Below, piece after piece: positions 51,773 through 60,167 of a stretch of 64,000 nt of DNA. Made by a program: the position numbers and the translations under genes. The first letter of the stretch is position 1, and every line of letters begins with the position of its first letter. The notes beneath the pieces were generated by a model that was not told the DNA's origin, ran no database searches, and saw only the letters and a program-made list of their open reading frames with translations. Source of the stretch: Burkholderiales bacterium (GTDB lineage: Bacteria; Pseudomonadota; Gammaproteobacteria; Burkholderiales; SHXO01); NCBI GenBank assembly GCA_020854105.1, contig JADZGB010000026.1, positions 62,001 to 126,000 on the forward strand, read 5' to 3'.

Positions 51773-53212
51773 TCAGGGCTCCAGCGGCCAGGGATTCAGC
51801 CCATCCCAGCCGAGCATGCGCACACGCTCGCCGCGCAGCACGTCCTGCACGCCGCGCACGCGGTCCATGTGCCCGCCCAGGGCCGCGTAGTCGGCAAGGC
51901 GCATGCTGAATTCGATCGGTGCCACGATGGCCGGCGTGGGTACCCAGCCGAAGGAATCGGCCGGCATGCGGGTGACGTCCACCATCACGGTGATGCCGCC
52001 GCCGGGCCACACGTACACCGGCGCACCGCCGCAGGTGACGCGCACGAGCAGGTCCTTGATCGAGCGCGTCAGCCGCACCGGGTTCTCCGTCACGCCCGCG
52101 CGCAGGCTGCCGCCTGCGCCCATCAGGAACAGGACGCTGCACAGGGCCGGTTCGCAGTTCTCGCCGATGCGCTCCACCACCGCTTGCACGCCTGCCGGCA
52201 TGGGCGCGGGCGTCATGCGCAAGGCTTCGTCGAGCACGAAGAAGGCCGCGTCCTCCCCGGTGGTGGACACCATCAGCAGGCGCAGGCCGGGACGTGCGAT
52301 CACCGCATCGAAGCCGGCGACGATGGACAGCGGATCGGTGATGTCGGTACCGCCCCAGCCGGTGCCGGGATCGGCCACCTGGAAGTAGCGCCCCGGCGTC
52401 GACTTGCGGCCCCGGATCCGGATGCCAGAGGGCGGCAGCCCGAGAAAGCGCCCGGCCTGATGCTCGGTGAGAACGCCGGTGATGTGATCGTCCACCACCA
52501 CCACCTCGTCCACGTGGCCGAACCACTGCTGCGCGAAGATGCCGATGGTGGCCGAGCCGCAGCCCACGCGCATGCGCTGCTCCTCGACGCCGTTGACCAC
52601 GGGGGCTGCGCCGGCCTGGACGACAACGCGCGCACCGCCGTCGATCTGCAGTTCGACCGGCTTGCGGTTGCCGAGGTCCATCATCGTGTCGCAGGTGACC
52701 CGGCCCTCCTTCCTGCTGCCGCCGGTCAGGTGATGCACGCCGCCGAGCGAGAGCATCTGCGAACCGTACTCGACGGTGGTGACGTGCCCCACCGCCTCGC
52801 CTCTGCAGCGCACGGTTGCCTGCTCGGGTCCGAGATGACGGTCGGTGTCGATTTTCACCTTGAAGCTGCAGTAGCTGAAGATGCCCTCTGTCACCACCGT
52901 GACCATGTCGACGTCGTCGTGCCTGGAGGAGACGATGAACGGCGCAGGCTTGTAGTCGGGATAGGTGGTGCCGGAGCCGACGCCGGAGACGAACACGGGC
53001 GCGTCGGGCAACATGCCCCCGTCCCAGTCGGAGCGCGCGAGGAAGCCGGTTACCTCGCCTGCCTCCGTCGTCACCTTGCGGAACAGCGTGATCGGGTCGA
53101 CGCGCGTGAGCCGGCCGCCGAAGTTGCCCCAGCGGTCGCAGGCGCCGATGCGGCCCTGCGCGATCATGCACAGAACCGGGCAGGCGTCACAGCGGATGGT
53201 GTCGTCGCTCAT
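51773..53212 (-). CDS. 6-hydroxynicotinate reductase-like iron-sulfur protein
   Basis: A 479-residue protein of the family annotated as 6-hydroxynicotinate reductase, which in E. barkeri reduces 6-hydroxynicotinate to 1,4,5,6-tetrahydro-6-oxonicotinate. The N-terminus has Cys8, Cys11, Cys15 and Cys25 (CDACPVLC, GAC), fit for a [4Fe-4S] cluster. Further blocks are VSGVGSGTTYPDYKPAPFIV (about 75-94), TEGIFSYCSFKVKIDTDRHL, GGVHHLTGGSRKEGRVTCDT, RMRVGCGSATIGIFAQQW and CGGAPVYVWPGGGITVMVD. It is shorter in Fe-S domains than the clostridial enzyme, as I recall. It is third in the cluster, after the Mo hydroxylase subunits. The reduction substrate here is inferred. Confidence 0.78.
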   Translation of the reverse strand: MSDDTIRCDACPVLCMIAQGRIGACDRWGNFGGRLTRVDPITLFRKVTTEAGEVTGFLARSDWDGGMLPDAPVFVSGVGSGTTYPDYKPAPFIVSSRHDDVDMVTVVTEGIFSYCSFKVKIDTDRHLGPEQATVRCRGEAVGHVTTVEYGSQMLSLGGVHHLTGGSRKEGRVTCDTMMDLGNRKPVELQIDGGARVVVQAGAAPVVNGVEEQRMRVGCGSATIGIFAQQWFGHVDEVVVVDDHITGVLTEHQAGRFLGLPPSGIRIRGRKSTPGRYFQVADPGTGWGGTDITDPLSIVAGFDAVIARPGLRLLMVSTTGEDAAFFVLDEALRMTPAPMPAGVQAVVERIGENCEPALCSVLFLMGAGGSLRAGVTENPVRLTRSIKDLLVRVTCGGAPVYVWPGGGITVMVDVTRMPADSFGWVPTPAIVAPIEFSMRLADYAALGGHMDRVRGVQDVLRGERVRMLGWDGLNPWPLEP

Positions 53213-53221
53213 CGGACTCGC

Positions 53222-53326
53222 CGCAGAAGAACCCTTGCCACAGAGGACACGAAGGACACAGAGAGATTCGGCACGAATTCTCCGTGCCCTCGCTTTTCCT
53301 CTGTGTGCTCTGTGTTCATGCTTTTG
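53222..53326. repeat. CACAGAGGACAC-type inverted repeat between the Hnr-like and Mo-hydroxylase genes
   Basis: Left arm around CCACAGAGGACACGAAGGAC and right arm around CCTCTGTGTGCTCTGTG enclose GATTCGGCACGAATTCTCCG. It is a second repeat family, unrelated to the CCGGCGAAAGCCGG type, also seen at 61860-61985. It fills the 103-base gap in an otherwise tight operon. Confidence 0.8.
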
Positions 53327-56090
53327 CTTTCCCCAACAGCTGCGCGCGAAGGCGATCGGGCGTCACCGGCAGGCGCGTCACGCGCACGCCCGTGGCGTGG
53401 CGGATCGCGTTGGTGATCGCCGGCGCAGTGGGAATCATCGCCGGCTCGCCCACGCCCTTCGCGCCGAAGGGCCCGAGCGGCTCGGGATCCTCGATGACGT
53501 GTACCACTACAGGCGGAACATCGCCCACGGTGGGAATCAGGTAATCGTGCAGGTTGTCGCTCCGCCCGGCCACGTACTCCTCCATCAGCGCCATGCCGAT
53601 GCCCTGGGCGATGCCACCGACGATCTGGCCTTCCACCTGGGTCGGATTGATCGCCCGTCCCACGTCGTGCGCCGCCTCCACGTGCAGCACCCGCACCGTG
53701 CCCAGTTCGATGTCCACCTCGACTTCCGCGAACTGTGCGCCGAAGCCGTAGGTGGCATAGGGCATCCCCTGCCCGTCGCCGTCGAGCGGCGTGGTGGGGG
53801 GATCGAAGCTGCCCTCTCCCACAGCGACGTCGCCGTTGCGGTCGGCATCGAGCGCGCTCAGATCGAGCGAGCGCGTGCCGCTGCCCTCCCCGACCTGCAG
53901 TTGCGTGTCCACCAGCCGCAAGCGTGCGTCGGCCGGCGCGCACACGAGCGCGAGCAGCCGCTCGCGCAGGACGCTGCCGGCGATGCGTGCGGCATTGCCC
54001 GACACGAAGGTCTGGCGCGATGCCGATGACTTGCCCGCGTCGGCGGTGCGGTCGGTGTCGCCCGTCACCTGATCGAACAGATGCACGGGCAGGCCGAGGG
54101 CGTCGGCACAGATCTGCACCAGCACGGTGCTCGAACCCTGGCCCAGGTCCACTGCGCCGTTGTACAGGACCACGCGTCCGTTGCGCCGCAGCCCCACGCG
54201 CATGGTGGATGGATTGGCGATGACGGTATTGCCGATGCCGTATGCCATGCAGGCGATCCCGACCCCCCTGCGCAGCGCACCGGCGCTGGCCGGATCGAGC
54301 GCCTCGACGCGCCGCCGTGCCGCTTCCCATGCCGGCTGCAGACGCAGCAGGCACGCCACCAGACCTGCACTGGCGGTCAGCACCTGGCCGGTGGCCGTGG
54401 CCTGCCCCGCCCGTATCGCGTTGCGCAGCCGGAATGCCAAGGGATCCATCCCGCACGCCCGCGCGAGTTCGTCCACCAGGGTCTCGTGTGCGAACGTCGA
54501 TTGCGGTACACCGAAGCCCCGGAAGGCGCCGCCGACCGGTCCGTTGGTGTAGACCGCGCGCGTGAGCGCGCGCACGTTCGGCACGGCATACGGACCGCTC
54601 GCGTGGATCGGCACGCGGTTGGCCACCGTGCTTCCCCAGGAGGCATAGGCGCCGGTGTCGAAGTCACCGAGGAAATCGACGGCCACCAGGTCGCCGTTCC
54701 GATCGCAGCCGAAGCGCACGCGCATGCGTGCCGGATGGCGCTTGGTCGTGCACAGCATGGATTCGGGGCGGGTGTAGACGCCGCGCACGGGCCGCTTCAG
54801 CTTCCAGGAGGCCACCGCTAGCAGCGGCTGGATCGACAGGTCCAGCTTGCCGCCGAAGCCGCCGCCGATGGCCGAGGGCACGACCTGCACGCGATCCGGC
54901 TCGATGGCGAGGATGCGGGCGATCTCGTCGCGGTCCATGTACGGAGTCTGGGTGCAGGCAAACACGCGCAGCCGGTCGCCCCCGTCTGGCATCGGCATGC
55001 GCATGGCGTAACCCGCCTCCGGTTCGATGTACGCGTGCTCGACGTGGCTGGTGACGAACTCGCCCTCGGCGACGAAGGCCGCCCGGCGCAGCGCCTCGTC
55101 CACCTCTCCCCTGATCACGCGGCCGCGAACCAGCACGTTGTCGGGGGCGAAATCGTGCAGCGGTGCACCGGTCACGGCCAACCCCTGCTCGATGCCCAGC
55201 ACGGGTTCCTCGACACTCCATTCGATCGGCAACTCCTCGTCGTGCACCGCGCTCACTGCCTCCTGCGTCCCGACCAGAGCAACCACCGCCTCGCCGTGGA
55301 AGCGCACCCGTGCGTCGCCGAGCACCGGCTGGTCCTTCACGGCATCGAAGATGCCGAAGCTGTTGCACGGCACGTCGGCAGCGGTGAGCACGTCGACGAT
55401 GCCGGGGTGCGAGGCGATCCACGCGGCCAGGTCGCCGAGGCGGAAGCGCGCGCGCGCGTGCGGTGAGCGCACCGCCCGCAGCCACAGCGCATCCGCGGGT
55501 GCCTCATCGGCCGCATAGCACTCCCGGCCGTCGAGCCGGGCCGCGCCGTCGAGCCTGGGCACGCGCGCGCCGACCGCGCGTCCGGGAGCTGCCTGGGGCA
55601 GCGACACCGGTCCGCCGGCGGCGGCAAGCACCGCCGCCACGATGGCGCGATAGCCGGTGCAGCGGCACAGTACGCCGGCCAGTCCGTCAGCGACCTGTTC
55701 GGCGGACGGATCGGGATGGCGTGCCAGCGTGTCCGCCGCGGCCATCAACATTCCGGGCGTGCAGGCACCGCACTGGGCGGCACCGTGCGCCAGGAAAGCC
55801 TGCTGCAGTCGAGCGAGCGTGCCGTCGGCAGCCAGTCCCTCGACCGTGGTCAGCCTCCTCCCGTGCACCTGTCCCGCTGCCACGGTGCACGCACACACCT
55901 GCTGGCCATCGAGCACGACGGTACAGGCCCCGCAATCGCCGGCGCTGCACCCGACCTTCGTGCCCGTGAGCCCGAGCGTGTCGCGCAGCACGTCCGACAG
56001 CCGCGCGGACGCGGTCACCGCCACCTGCACGCCGCGTCCGTTGAGTTCGAAGCCGATCGGCTGCACAGCGGGGCGGCTGCGGTCATTCAT
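53316..56090 (-). CDS. Xanthine-dehydrogenase-family molybdenum hydroxylase, fused [2Fe-2S] and Mo subunits
   Basis: A 924-residue fusion. Residues 1-150 are the small subunit with two [2Fe-2S] clusters (GCSAGDCGACTVVLDG; QCGACTPGMLM; LCRCTGYRAIV). The Mo-binding large subunit follows from about 170: QTPYMDRDEIARIL, GGGFGGKLDLSIQP, TNGPVGGAFRGFGVPQ and the catalytic Glu in GAKGVGEPAMIPTAPA. Such enzymes hydroxylate N-heteroaromatic rings next to nitrogen with water-derived oxygen. The start overlaps the FAD subunit stop by eight bases. In context nicotinate (C6) is a reasonable substrate, but purines or other rings are not excluded. Confidence 0.87.
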   Translation of the reverse strand: MNDRSRPAVQPIGFELNGRGVQVAVTASARLSDVLRDTLGLTGTKVGCSAGDCGACTVVLDGQQVCACTVAAGQVHGRRLTTVEGLAADGTLARLQQAFLAHGAAQCGACTPGMLMAAADTLARHPDPSAEQVADGLAGVLCRCTGYRAIVAAVLAAAGGPVSLPQAAPGRAVGARVPRLDGAARLDGRECYAADEAPADALWLRAVRSPHARARFRLGDLAAWIASHPGIVDVLTAADVPCNSFGIFDAVKDQPVLGDARVRFHGEAVVALVGTQEAVSAVHDEELPIEWSVEEPVLGIEQGLAVTGAPLHDFAPDNVLVRGRVIRGEVDEALRRAAFVAEGEFVTSHVEHAYIEPEAGYAMRMPMPDGGDRLRVFACTQTPYMDRDEIARILAIEPDRVQVVPSAIGGGFGGKLDLSIQPLLAVASWKLKRPVRGVYTRPESMLCTTKRHPARMRVRFGCDRNGDLVAVDFLGDFDTGAYASWGSTVANRVPIHASGPYAVPNVRALTRAVYTNGPVGGAFRGFGVPQSTFAHETLVDELARACGMDPLAFRLRNAIRAGQATATGQVLTASAGLVACLLRLQPAWEAARRRVEALDPASAGALRRGVGIACMAYGIGNTVIANPSTMRVGLRRNGRVVLYNGAVDLGQGSSTVLVQICADALGLPVHLFDQVTGDTDRTADAGKSSASRQTFVSGNAARIAGSVLRERLLALVCAPADARLRLVDTQLQVGEGSGTRSLDLSALDADRNGDVAVGEGSFDPPTTPLDGDGQGMPYATYGFGAQFAEVEVDIELGTVRVLHVEAAHDVGRAINPTQVEGQIVGGIAQGIGMALMEEYVAGRSDNLHDYLIPTVGDVPPVVVHVIEDPEPLGPFGAKGVGEPAMIPTAPAITNAIRHATGVRVTRLPVTPDRLRAQLLGKAKA

Positions 56091-56928
56091 CGCACAATGC
56101 TCCCAGCGCCCGGCGCACCAGGGTGAGCGCGGCGTCGCGCCGGTACGCGGCGCTGGCGCGCACGTCCGAACGCGGCGTCAGCGCCGCCAGATCGTGCGCG
56201 TGCGGCACCTCGCGCAGCGCGGCGTCGAGCCGGCGTCCGGCAAGACGTTGCTCGAGCAGCGGCAGCCGCTGCGCCACTTCCGAACAGGCGCCCACCGCCA
56301 CGGCGGCTGCAGCGACGCGGCCGCTGTCGTCCAGATCGAGCCGCGCGGCGACCATGAGGACGGAGATCACCAGATAGCGGCGCGCGCCGAGCTTGTGGAA
56401 AGTCGAGCGCGTGTGCGCGCCGCTATGTGGGAGCAGCACGGCCGTGAGCAATTCGTCCGGTGCCCGCGCAGTGCGCCGGTTGCCCAGGATGAACTGCCCG
56501 AGCGGCATGGTGCGTGTGCCGCGCACCGACTGCAGTTCGACCTGCGCATCGAGTGCCAGCAGTGCCGGAACGCCGTCCGCGGCCGGCGATGCGTTGCACA
56601 GGTTGCCGCCGACGGTGCCCGCGTTCTGGATCTGCACTCCGCCGACCTCGGCAGCGACGCGCTGCAGCGCGCACAGTGCCGCCGGCAGCGGCGCGCGGCG
56701 CAGGGCGCTCCAGGTCGTCAACGCACCCAGGCGCCAGCCCGAGACGCTCGTCGACAGACCGCACAGATCCGTCAGCCGGCTCAGATCGAGGATGCCGTCG
56801 GCAACCGGCTGCCCGACACGCGCCGGATAGAAGTCGGTGCCGCCGGCCAGCGGCACCAGTCGCTGCTGCGACAGCGCGGACAGCGCGTCGGCTAGAATTG
56901 CAGGCTGTACGTAGGGCAGTGACGACAC
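56083..56928 (-). CDS. Molybdenum hydroxylase FAD-binding (medium) subunit
   Basis: A 281-residue CoxM/XdhB-type flavin subunit: VPLAGGTDFYPARVG (FAD loop), IQNAGTVGGNLCNASPAAD and ARRYLVISVLMVAARLDL, then the CO-dehydrogenase flavoprotein C-domain ending ASAAYRRDAALTLVRRAL. It takes electrons from the fused Fe-S/Mo subunit. GTG at 56928 behind GGGAGCAGC was chosen, since a start at 56967 would add unrelated residues. It is the first gene of the cluster and diverges from the ferredoxin gene across 196 bases. Confidence 0.87.
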   Translation of the reverse strand: MSSLPYVQPAILADALSALSQQRLVPLAGGTDFYPARVGQPVADGILDLSRLTDLCGLSTSVSGWRLGALTTWSALRRAPLPAALCALQRVAAEVGGVQIQNAGTVGGNLCNASPAADGVPALLALDAQVELQSVRGTRTMPLGQFILGNRRTARAPDELLTAVLLPHSGAHTRSTFHKLGARRYLVISVLMVAARLDLDDSGRVAAAAVAVGACSEVAQRLPLLEQRLAGRRLDAALREVPHAHDLAALTPRSDVRASAAYRRDAALTLVRRALGALCDE

Positions 56929-57124
56929 GCTGCTCCCTGTCCACCGTAGGGTTATGCCCCGGCGCAACGAGCAGGGGGCATCGCCGCCACGCCCGGACGG
57001 TGCTCTTATGGAGCGGATGCTTCATTGTATAGGGAATCGCTGCGCGCGCTCGCGGCGTGAGCGATCACGCTTTTCGTTCACTTTCGGCCTGGCGGAGGCC
57101 GTCTAGAGAGAGAAGGAATCACGC

Positions 57125-57451
57125 ATGACCCACGTCGTTACCGAGGCCTGCATCAAGTGCAAGTACACGGATTGTGTGGACGTCTGTCCGGTCGACTGCT
57201 TCAAGGAAGGCCCGAACATGCTGATCATCGACCCGGACGAGTGCATCGACTGCGCGGTATGCATCCCGGAGTGCCCGGTGAATGCCATCTACGCCGACGT
57301 GGATCTGCCGAAGGATCAGCTGCAGTTCGTCGAGATCAATGCGGAGATGTCCAGGACCTGTCAGACCATCACCGACACCAAGGAGCCAATGCCCGAAGCC
57401 GAGGAGTTCAAGGACGTCAAGGGCAAGCTCAGGTACCTGGAACGCGAGTGA
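57125..57451 (+). CDS. fdxA: 7Fe ferredoxin FdxA
   Basis: A 108-residue [3Fe-4S][4Fe-4S] ferredoxin: CIKCKYTDCVDVCPVDCF and CIDCAVCIPECPVNAIY supply the ligands, with the long C-terminal helix of the FdxA type (LQFVEINAEMSRTCQTIT). It is a soluble low-potential electron carrier. Ribosome site AGAAGGAAT. The gene is widespread in proteobacteria. Its place divergent from the hydroxylase/reductase cluster makes it a candidate electron donor for the 6-hydroxynicotinate reductase-like protein (inference). Confidence 0.95.
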   Translation: MTHVVTEACIKCKYTDCVDVCPVDCFKEGPNMLIIDPDECIDCAVCIPECPVNAIYADVDLPKDQLQFVEINAEMSRTCQTITDTKEPMPEAEEFKDVKGKLRYLERE

Positions 57452-58152
57452 CGGCACGCGCGGCCATCGGCCGGCAGGCCACGCGCCCTCGACGGCGCGT
57501 GCGGGATCCGGAGGCGATGCGCCGCCGCATCCTCGAGGCGGCCACCTCCGAGTTCGCCACCCACGGCTACGGCGGCGCGCGCGTCGAGCGCATCAGCGCC
57601 GCCGCGAGCACAGTGGACCGCATGCTCTACTACTACTTCGGCAGCAAGGAGGGTCTGTTCCGGGCGGTGCTCGAGAACGCCTACGAGCGACTGGGTGCCG
57701 CGGAACAGCAGCTCGATCTGGAGCAGACCGATCCGGTGAAAGGCCTGCGGGAACTGGTGGCCTTCACCTGGCGCTACTACCTGGCACACCCCGAGTTCAT
57801 CCGGCTCCTCAACAGCGAGAACCTGCACCGGGGCGAGCACCTGCGCCAGTCACAGCGCGTGCGCGCACTGTCGTTTCCGCTGCTCAGCATCCTTGCACGC
57901 CTGCTCAAGCGCGGTGCGGCAAGCGGGGCGTTCCGTCCCCGCGTCGACGCGGTGACGGTATATCTCACCATCGCCTCGCTCGCCTACTTCTACCTGTCCA
58001 ATCGCTACACGCTGTCCAGCTTCCTGGGCGAGGATCTCATGTCCGATGCTCGCCAGCGCCGTTGGCTGCGCCACATCACCGACCTGGTGCTGGCGCACGT
58101 GGCCGCCGCGCCTGCGGCGGCGCCCGGATCGCGCCGGGCCCCGACGCGCTGA
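57448..58152 (+). CDS. TetR/AcrR family transcriptional regulator
   Basis: A 234-residue repressor. After a basic lead the HTH is GYGGARVERISAAASTVDRMLYYYF (about residues 43-67), followed by an all-helical ligand domain with GLRELVAFTWRYYLAHPEFIRLL. GTG start overlaps the fdxA stop (GTGA), so the two are co-translated. It could control the divergent hydroxylase cluster or, since TetR repressors use palindromes such as that at 27826, the paa genes; neither is shown. Confidence 0.87.
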   Translation: MTARAAIGRQATRPRRRVRDPEAMRRRILEAATSEFATHGYGGARVERISAAASTVDRMLYYYFGSKEGLFRAVLENAYERLGAAEQQLDLEQTDPVKGLRELVAFTWRYYLAHPEFIRLLNSENLHRGEHLRQSQRVRALSFPLLSILARLLKRGAASGAFRPRVDAVTVYLTIASLAYFYLSNRYTLSSFLGEDLMSDARQRRWLRHITDLVLAHVAAAPAAAPGSRRAPTR

Positions 58153-58180
58153 GCGATCAGCGGCTCACTGCTCCAGGCAT

Positions 58181-58774
58181 TCACTGCTCCAGGGCTTCGC
58201 GCTCCACGAGCTGCTCGAGCATCTGCTCGATCGCGTCCAGGCGCTGCTCGACGCGCCGGTGCATGCCCATCATTGCGCCCTTGCCTTTCATCATGTCGCC
58301 CTTGCCCTTCATCATGCCGCGGCCTTTCCTGTCCGCCGGGGGAACTGCATCCGTGGCCTCTGCCCCGGCGTGATCGTGTTCTGTCTGCGCCGAAGGTTGC
58401 GCCGAAGGTTGCGCAGGAGGCTGCGCAGCGGCACGCATGGCGCGCAGCTGCTCGCGCATCGCCTGCACGTGCTCGCCGAGCAGCCGCTGACGCGCGGCCG
58501 GATCCTGCGCGGTCTGCGCCTGCGCGATGAGGCTGCGCATCCGCTCGAAGCCGGCCGCGAGCGGATTAGCGGGCACCTGGGCCTGGCCCTCCGGAGTCTG
58601 GGCCTCCGAGGTCCCGGCCTCCGGGCTCTGCGCCTGCGGAGCCTGCACCTCTAGGCTCTGGGCCTCCGGGGCCGGGTGATGGCCGGCGTGCTCGTCATCG
58701 TCCTCCTGCGCGAAGGCCGATGTGCCCAGGGCCAGCAAACCCGCGACAACCAGTGCGACGGTCAGTCTGTTCAT
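58181..58774 (-). CDS. Periplasmic Met/Lys/Gly-rich, Pro-Glu repeat protein
   Basis: A 197-residue exported protein of unknown function. The signal peptide ends AFA (about residue 22). It continues with a His/Asp stretch (EDDDEHAGHHPAPE), imperfect PEAQS/PEGQ repeats, an amphipathic helix (LAAGFERMRSLIAQAQTAQD) and a Met/Gly/Lys segment (RGMMKGKGDMMKGKGAMMG), then a coiled coil. The His and Met clusters suggest copper or other metal binding. Ribosome site AGGAGAAACC. It converges with the TetR gene. Confidence 0.72.
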   Translation of the reverse strand: MNRLTVALVVAGLLALGTSAFAQEDDDEHAGHHPAPEAQSLEVQAPQAQSPEAGTSEAQTPEGQAQVPANPLAAGFERMRSLIAQAQTAQDPAARQRLLGEHVQAMREQLRAMRAAAQPPAQPSAQPSAQTEHDHAGAEATDAVPPADRKGRGMMKGKGDMMKGKGAMMGMHRRVEQRLDAIEQMLEQLVEREALEQ

Positions 58775-58989
58775 GGTTTCTCCTGCGTGGGGTGATGGGG
58801 ACTGCAAGATTTTCAGTTCGCCTGCCCCGATTCGGGATACGCTACGCGCCGGCGGCAGGCGAGGTTTGATCACGGTCAATCCGAGCGCGCGAACGAGTGC
58901 TGCCGCAGGCCCGGCCGTTCGGGCAGAAAGGGGCTGCCGGGAGCCGGACGCAGCCTCCGGCGACACAACGATCCGGCTGCGGAGACTGC

Positions 58990-60138
58990 ATGCTTGGTTC
59001 CGGCCATCTCGCGAGCATCGAGGACCTGCGCCAGCGGGCGCGGCGACGCCTGCCCAGGGCCATCTTCGATTTCATCGACGGCGGCTCCCAGGACGAGGTC
59101 ACGCTCGCCGCCAACCGCCGCGACTTCGAGCGCATCGCGCTGATGCCGCGCGTGCTGACCGACGTATCCAGACGCCAGCTGTCGACCACGGTCCTGGGTG
59201 ACCGTCTGGCCTTTCCCCTGATCGCCGCCCCCACCGGCCTGGCCGGGATGCTGTCCAGAAAGGGCGAGGTGGCCGAGGCGCGTGCAGTGGAAGCCTCGGG
59301 TATCGCCTACTGCCTGAGCCAGATGGCCTGCTGCAGCATCGAGGAGGTGAAGGCAGCGACGCGGCGTTCGTTCTGGTTCCAGAGCTATCTGGTCAAGGAC
59401 CGTGGCATCAACGAGGTGCTGATGGAGCGCGCGGCGAGCGCCGGCTGCAGGGTGCTCGTCGTCACGCTCGACACCAAGGCACAGGGCCCGCGCGAGCGCG
59501 ACATGCGCAACGGCTTCACCGTGCCGCCGCGCGTGACCTGGCGCAATGCACTCGACGTACTGCGACGCGTGGACTGGATCCGCGACGTGGCGATGGGTCC
59601 GCGCGTGACCTTTGCCAATCTCGCCGGCAGCCTCGTGGGCAGCAGCGACATCATCAGCATCGCGCGCTTCGCCGCCGAGCAGTACGATTTCTCGTTGAAC
59701 TGGTCGCACATCGACTGGTGTCGGGCACGGTGGGGCGGCAAGTTCGTGCTCAAGGGCATACTCACGGCCCAGGACGCACGGCTCGCGGTCGAACACGGAG
59801 CCGACGCGGTGATCGTGTCCAACCACGGCGGACGCCAGCTCGATCACAGCCGCTCGGCCATCGCCGCCCTGCCCGAGGTGGTCGAGGCAGTCGACGGTCG
59901 CGCCGAAGTCATTCTCGACGGCGGCGTGCGCCGCGGCAGCGACATCCTCAAGGCGCTGGCGCTCGGCGCGCGCGCCTGCATGGCGGGCCGTCCCTTCCTC
60001 TACGGCCTGGCGGCCGGCGGCGAACGTGGTGTGATGCGGGCGATCGAGCTGTTGCGCACCGAGCTGGAGGTGAATCTGGCACTGCTCGGACGCAGCAGCG
60101 TCCAGGAACTGGACCGCAGCGCCGTGCGCATGCTGTAG
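58990..60138 (+). CDS. FMN-dependent alpha-hydroxy-acid oxidase/dehydrogenase (LldD-like)
   Basis: A 382-residue TIM-barrel flavoenzyme. Landmarks: FDFIDGGSQDEVTLAANR, FPLIAAPTGLAGML, FWFQSYLVKDR, KGILTAQDARLAVEHGADAV and the active-site His in VIVSNHGGRQLDHSRSA, then ILDGGVRRGSDILKALALGA for FMN phosphate. It oxidises L-lactate, mandelate, glycolate or a similar 2-hydroxy acid. Start has GGAG five bases upstream. It is followed 29 bases later by the ABC importer genes, which may bring in its substrate. Confidence 0.88.
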   Translation: MLGSGHLASIEDLRQRARRRLPRAIFDFIDGGSQDEVTLAANRRDFERIALMPRVLTDVSRRQLSTTVLGDRLAFPLIAAPTGLAGMLSRKGEVAEARAVEASGIAYCLSQMACCSIEEVKAATRRSFWFQSYLVKDRGINEVLMERAASAGCRVLVVTLDTKAQGPRERDMRNGFTVPPRVTWRNALDVLRRVDWIRDVAMGPRVTFANLAGSLVGSSDIISIARFAAEQYDFSLNWSHIDWCRARWGGKFVLKGILTAQDARLAVEHGADAVIVSNHGGRQLDHSRSAIAALPEVVEAVDGRAEVILDGGVRRGSDILKALALGARACMAGRPFLYGLAAGGERGVMRAIELLRTELEVNLALLGRSSVQELDRSAVRML

Positions 60139-60167
60139 CGGCGAAGGCGCACGGTAGAATCCGGCGC

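Noticed and set aside
51623..53416. A 597-codon plus-strand frame opposite the Hnr-like gene
   Set aside because: Antisense shadow; ends in the CACAGAG repeat and lacks any domain.
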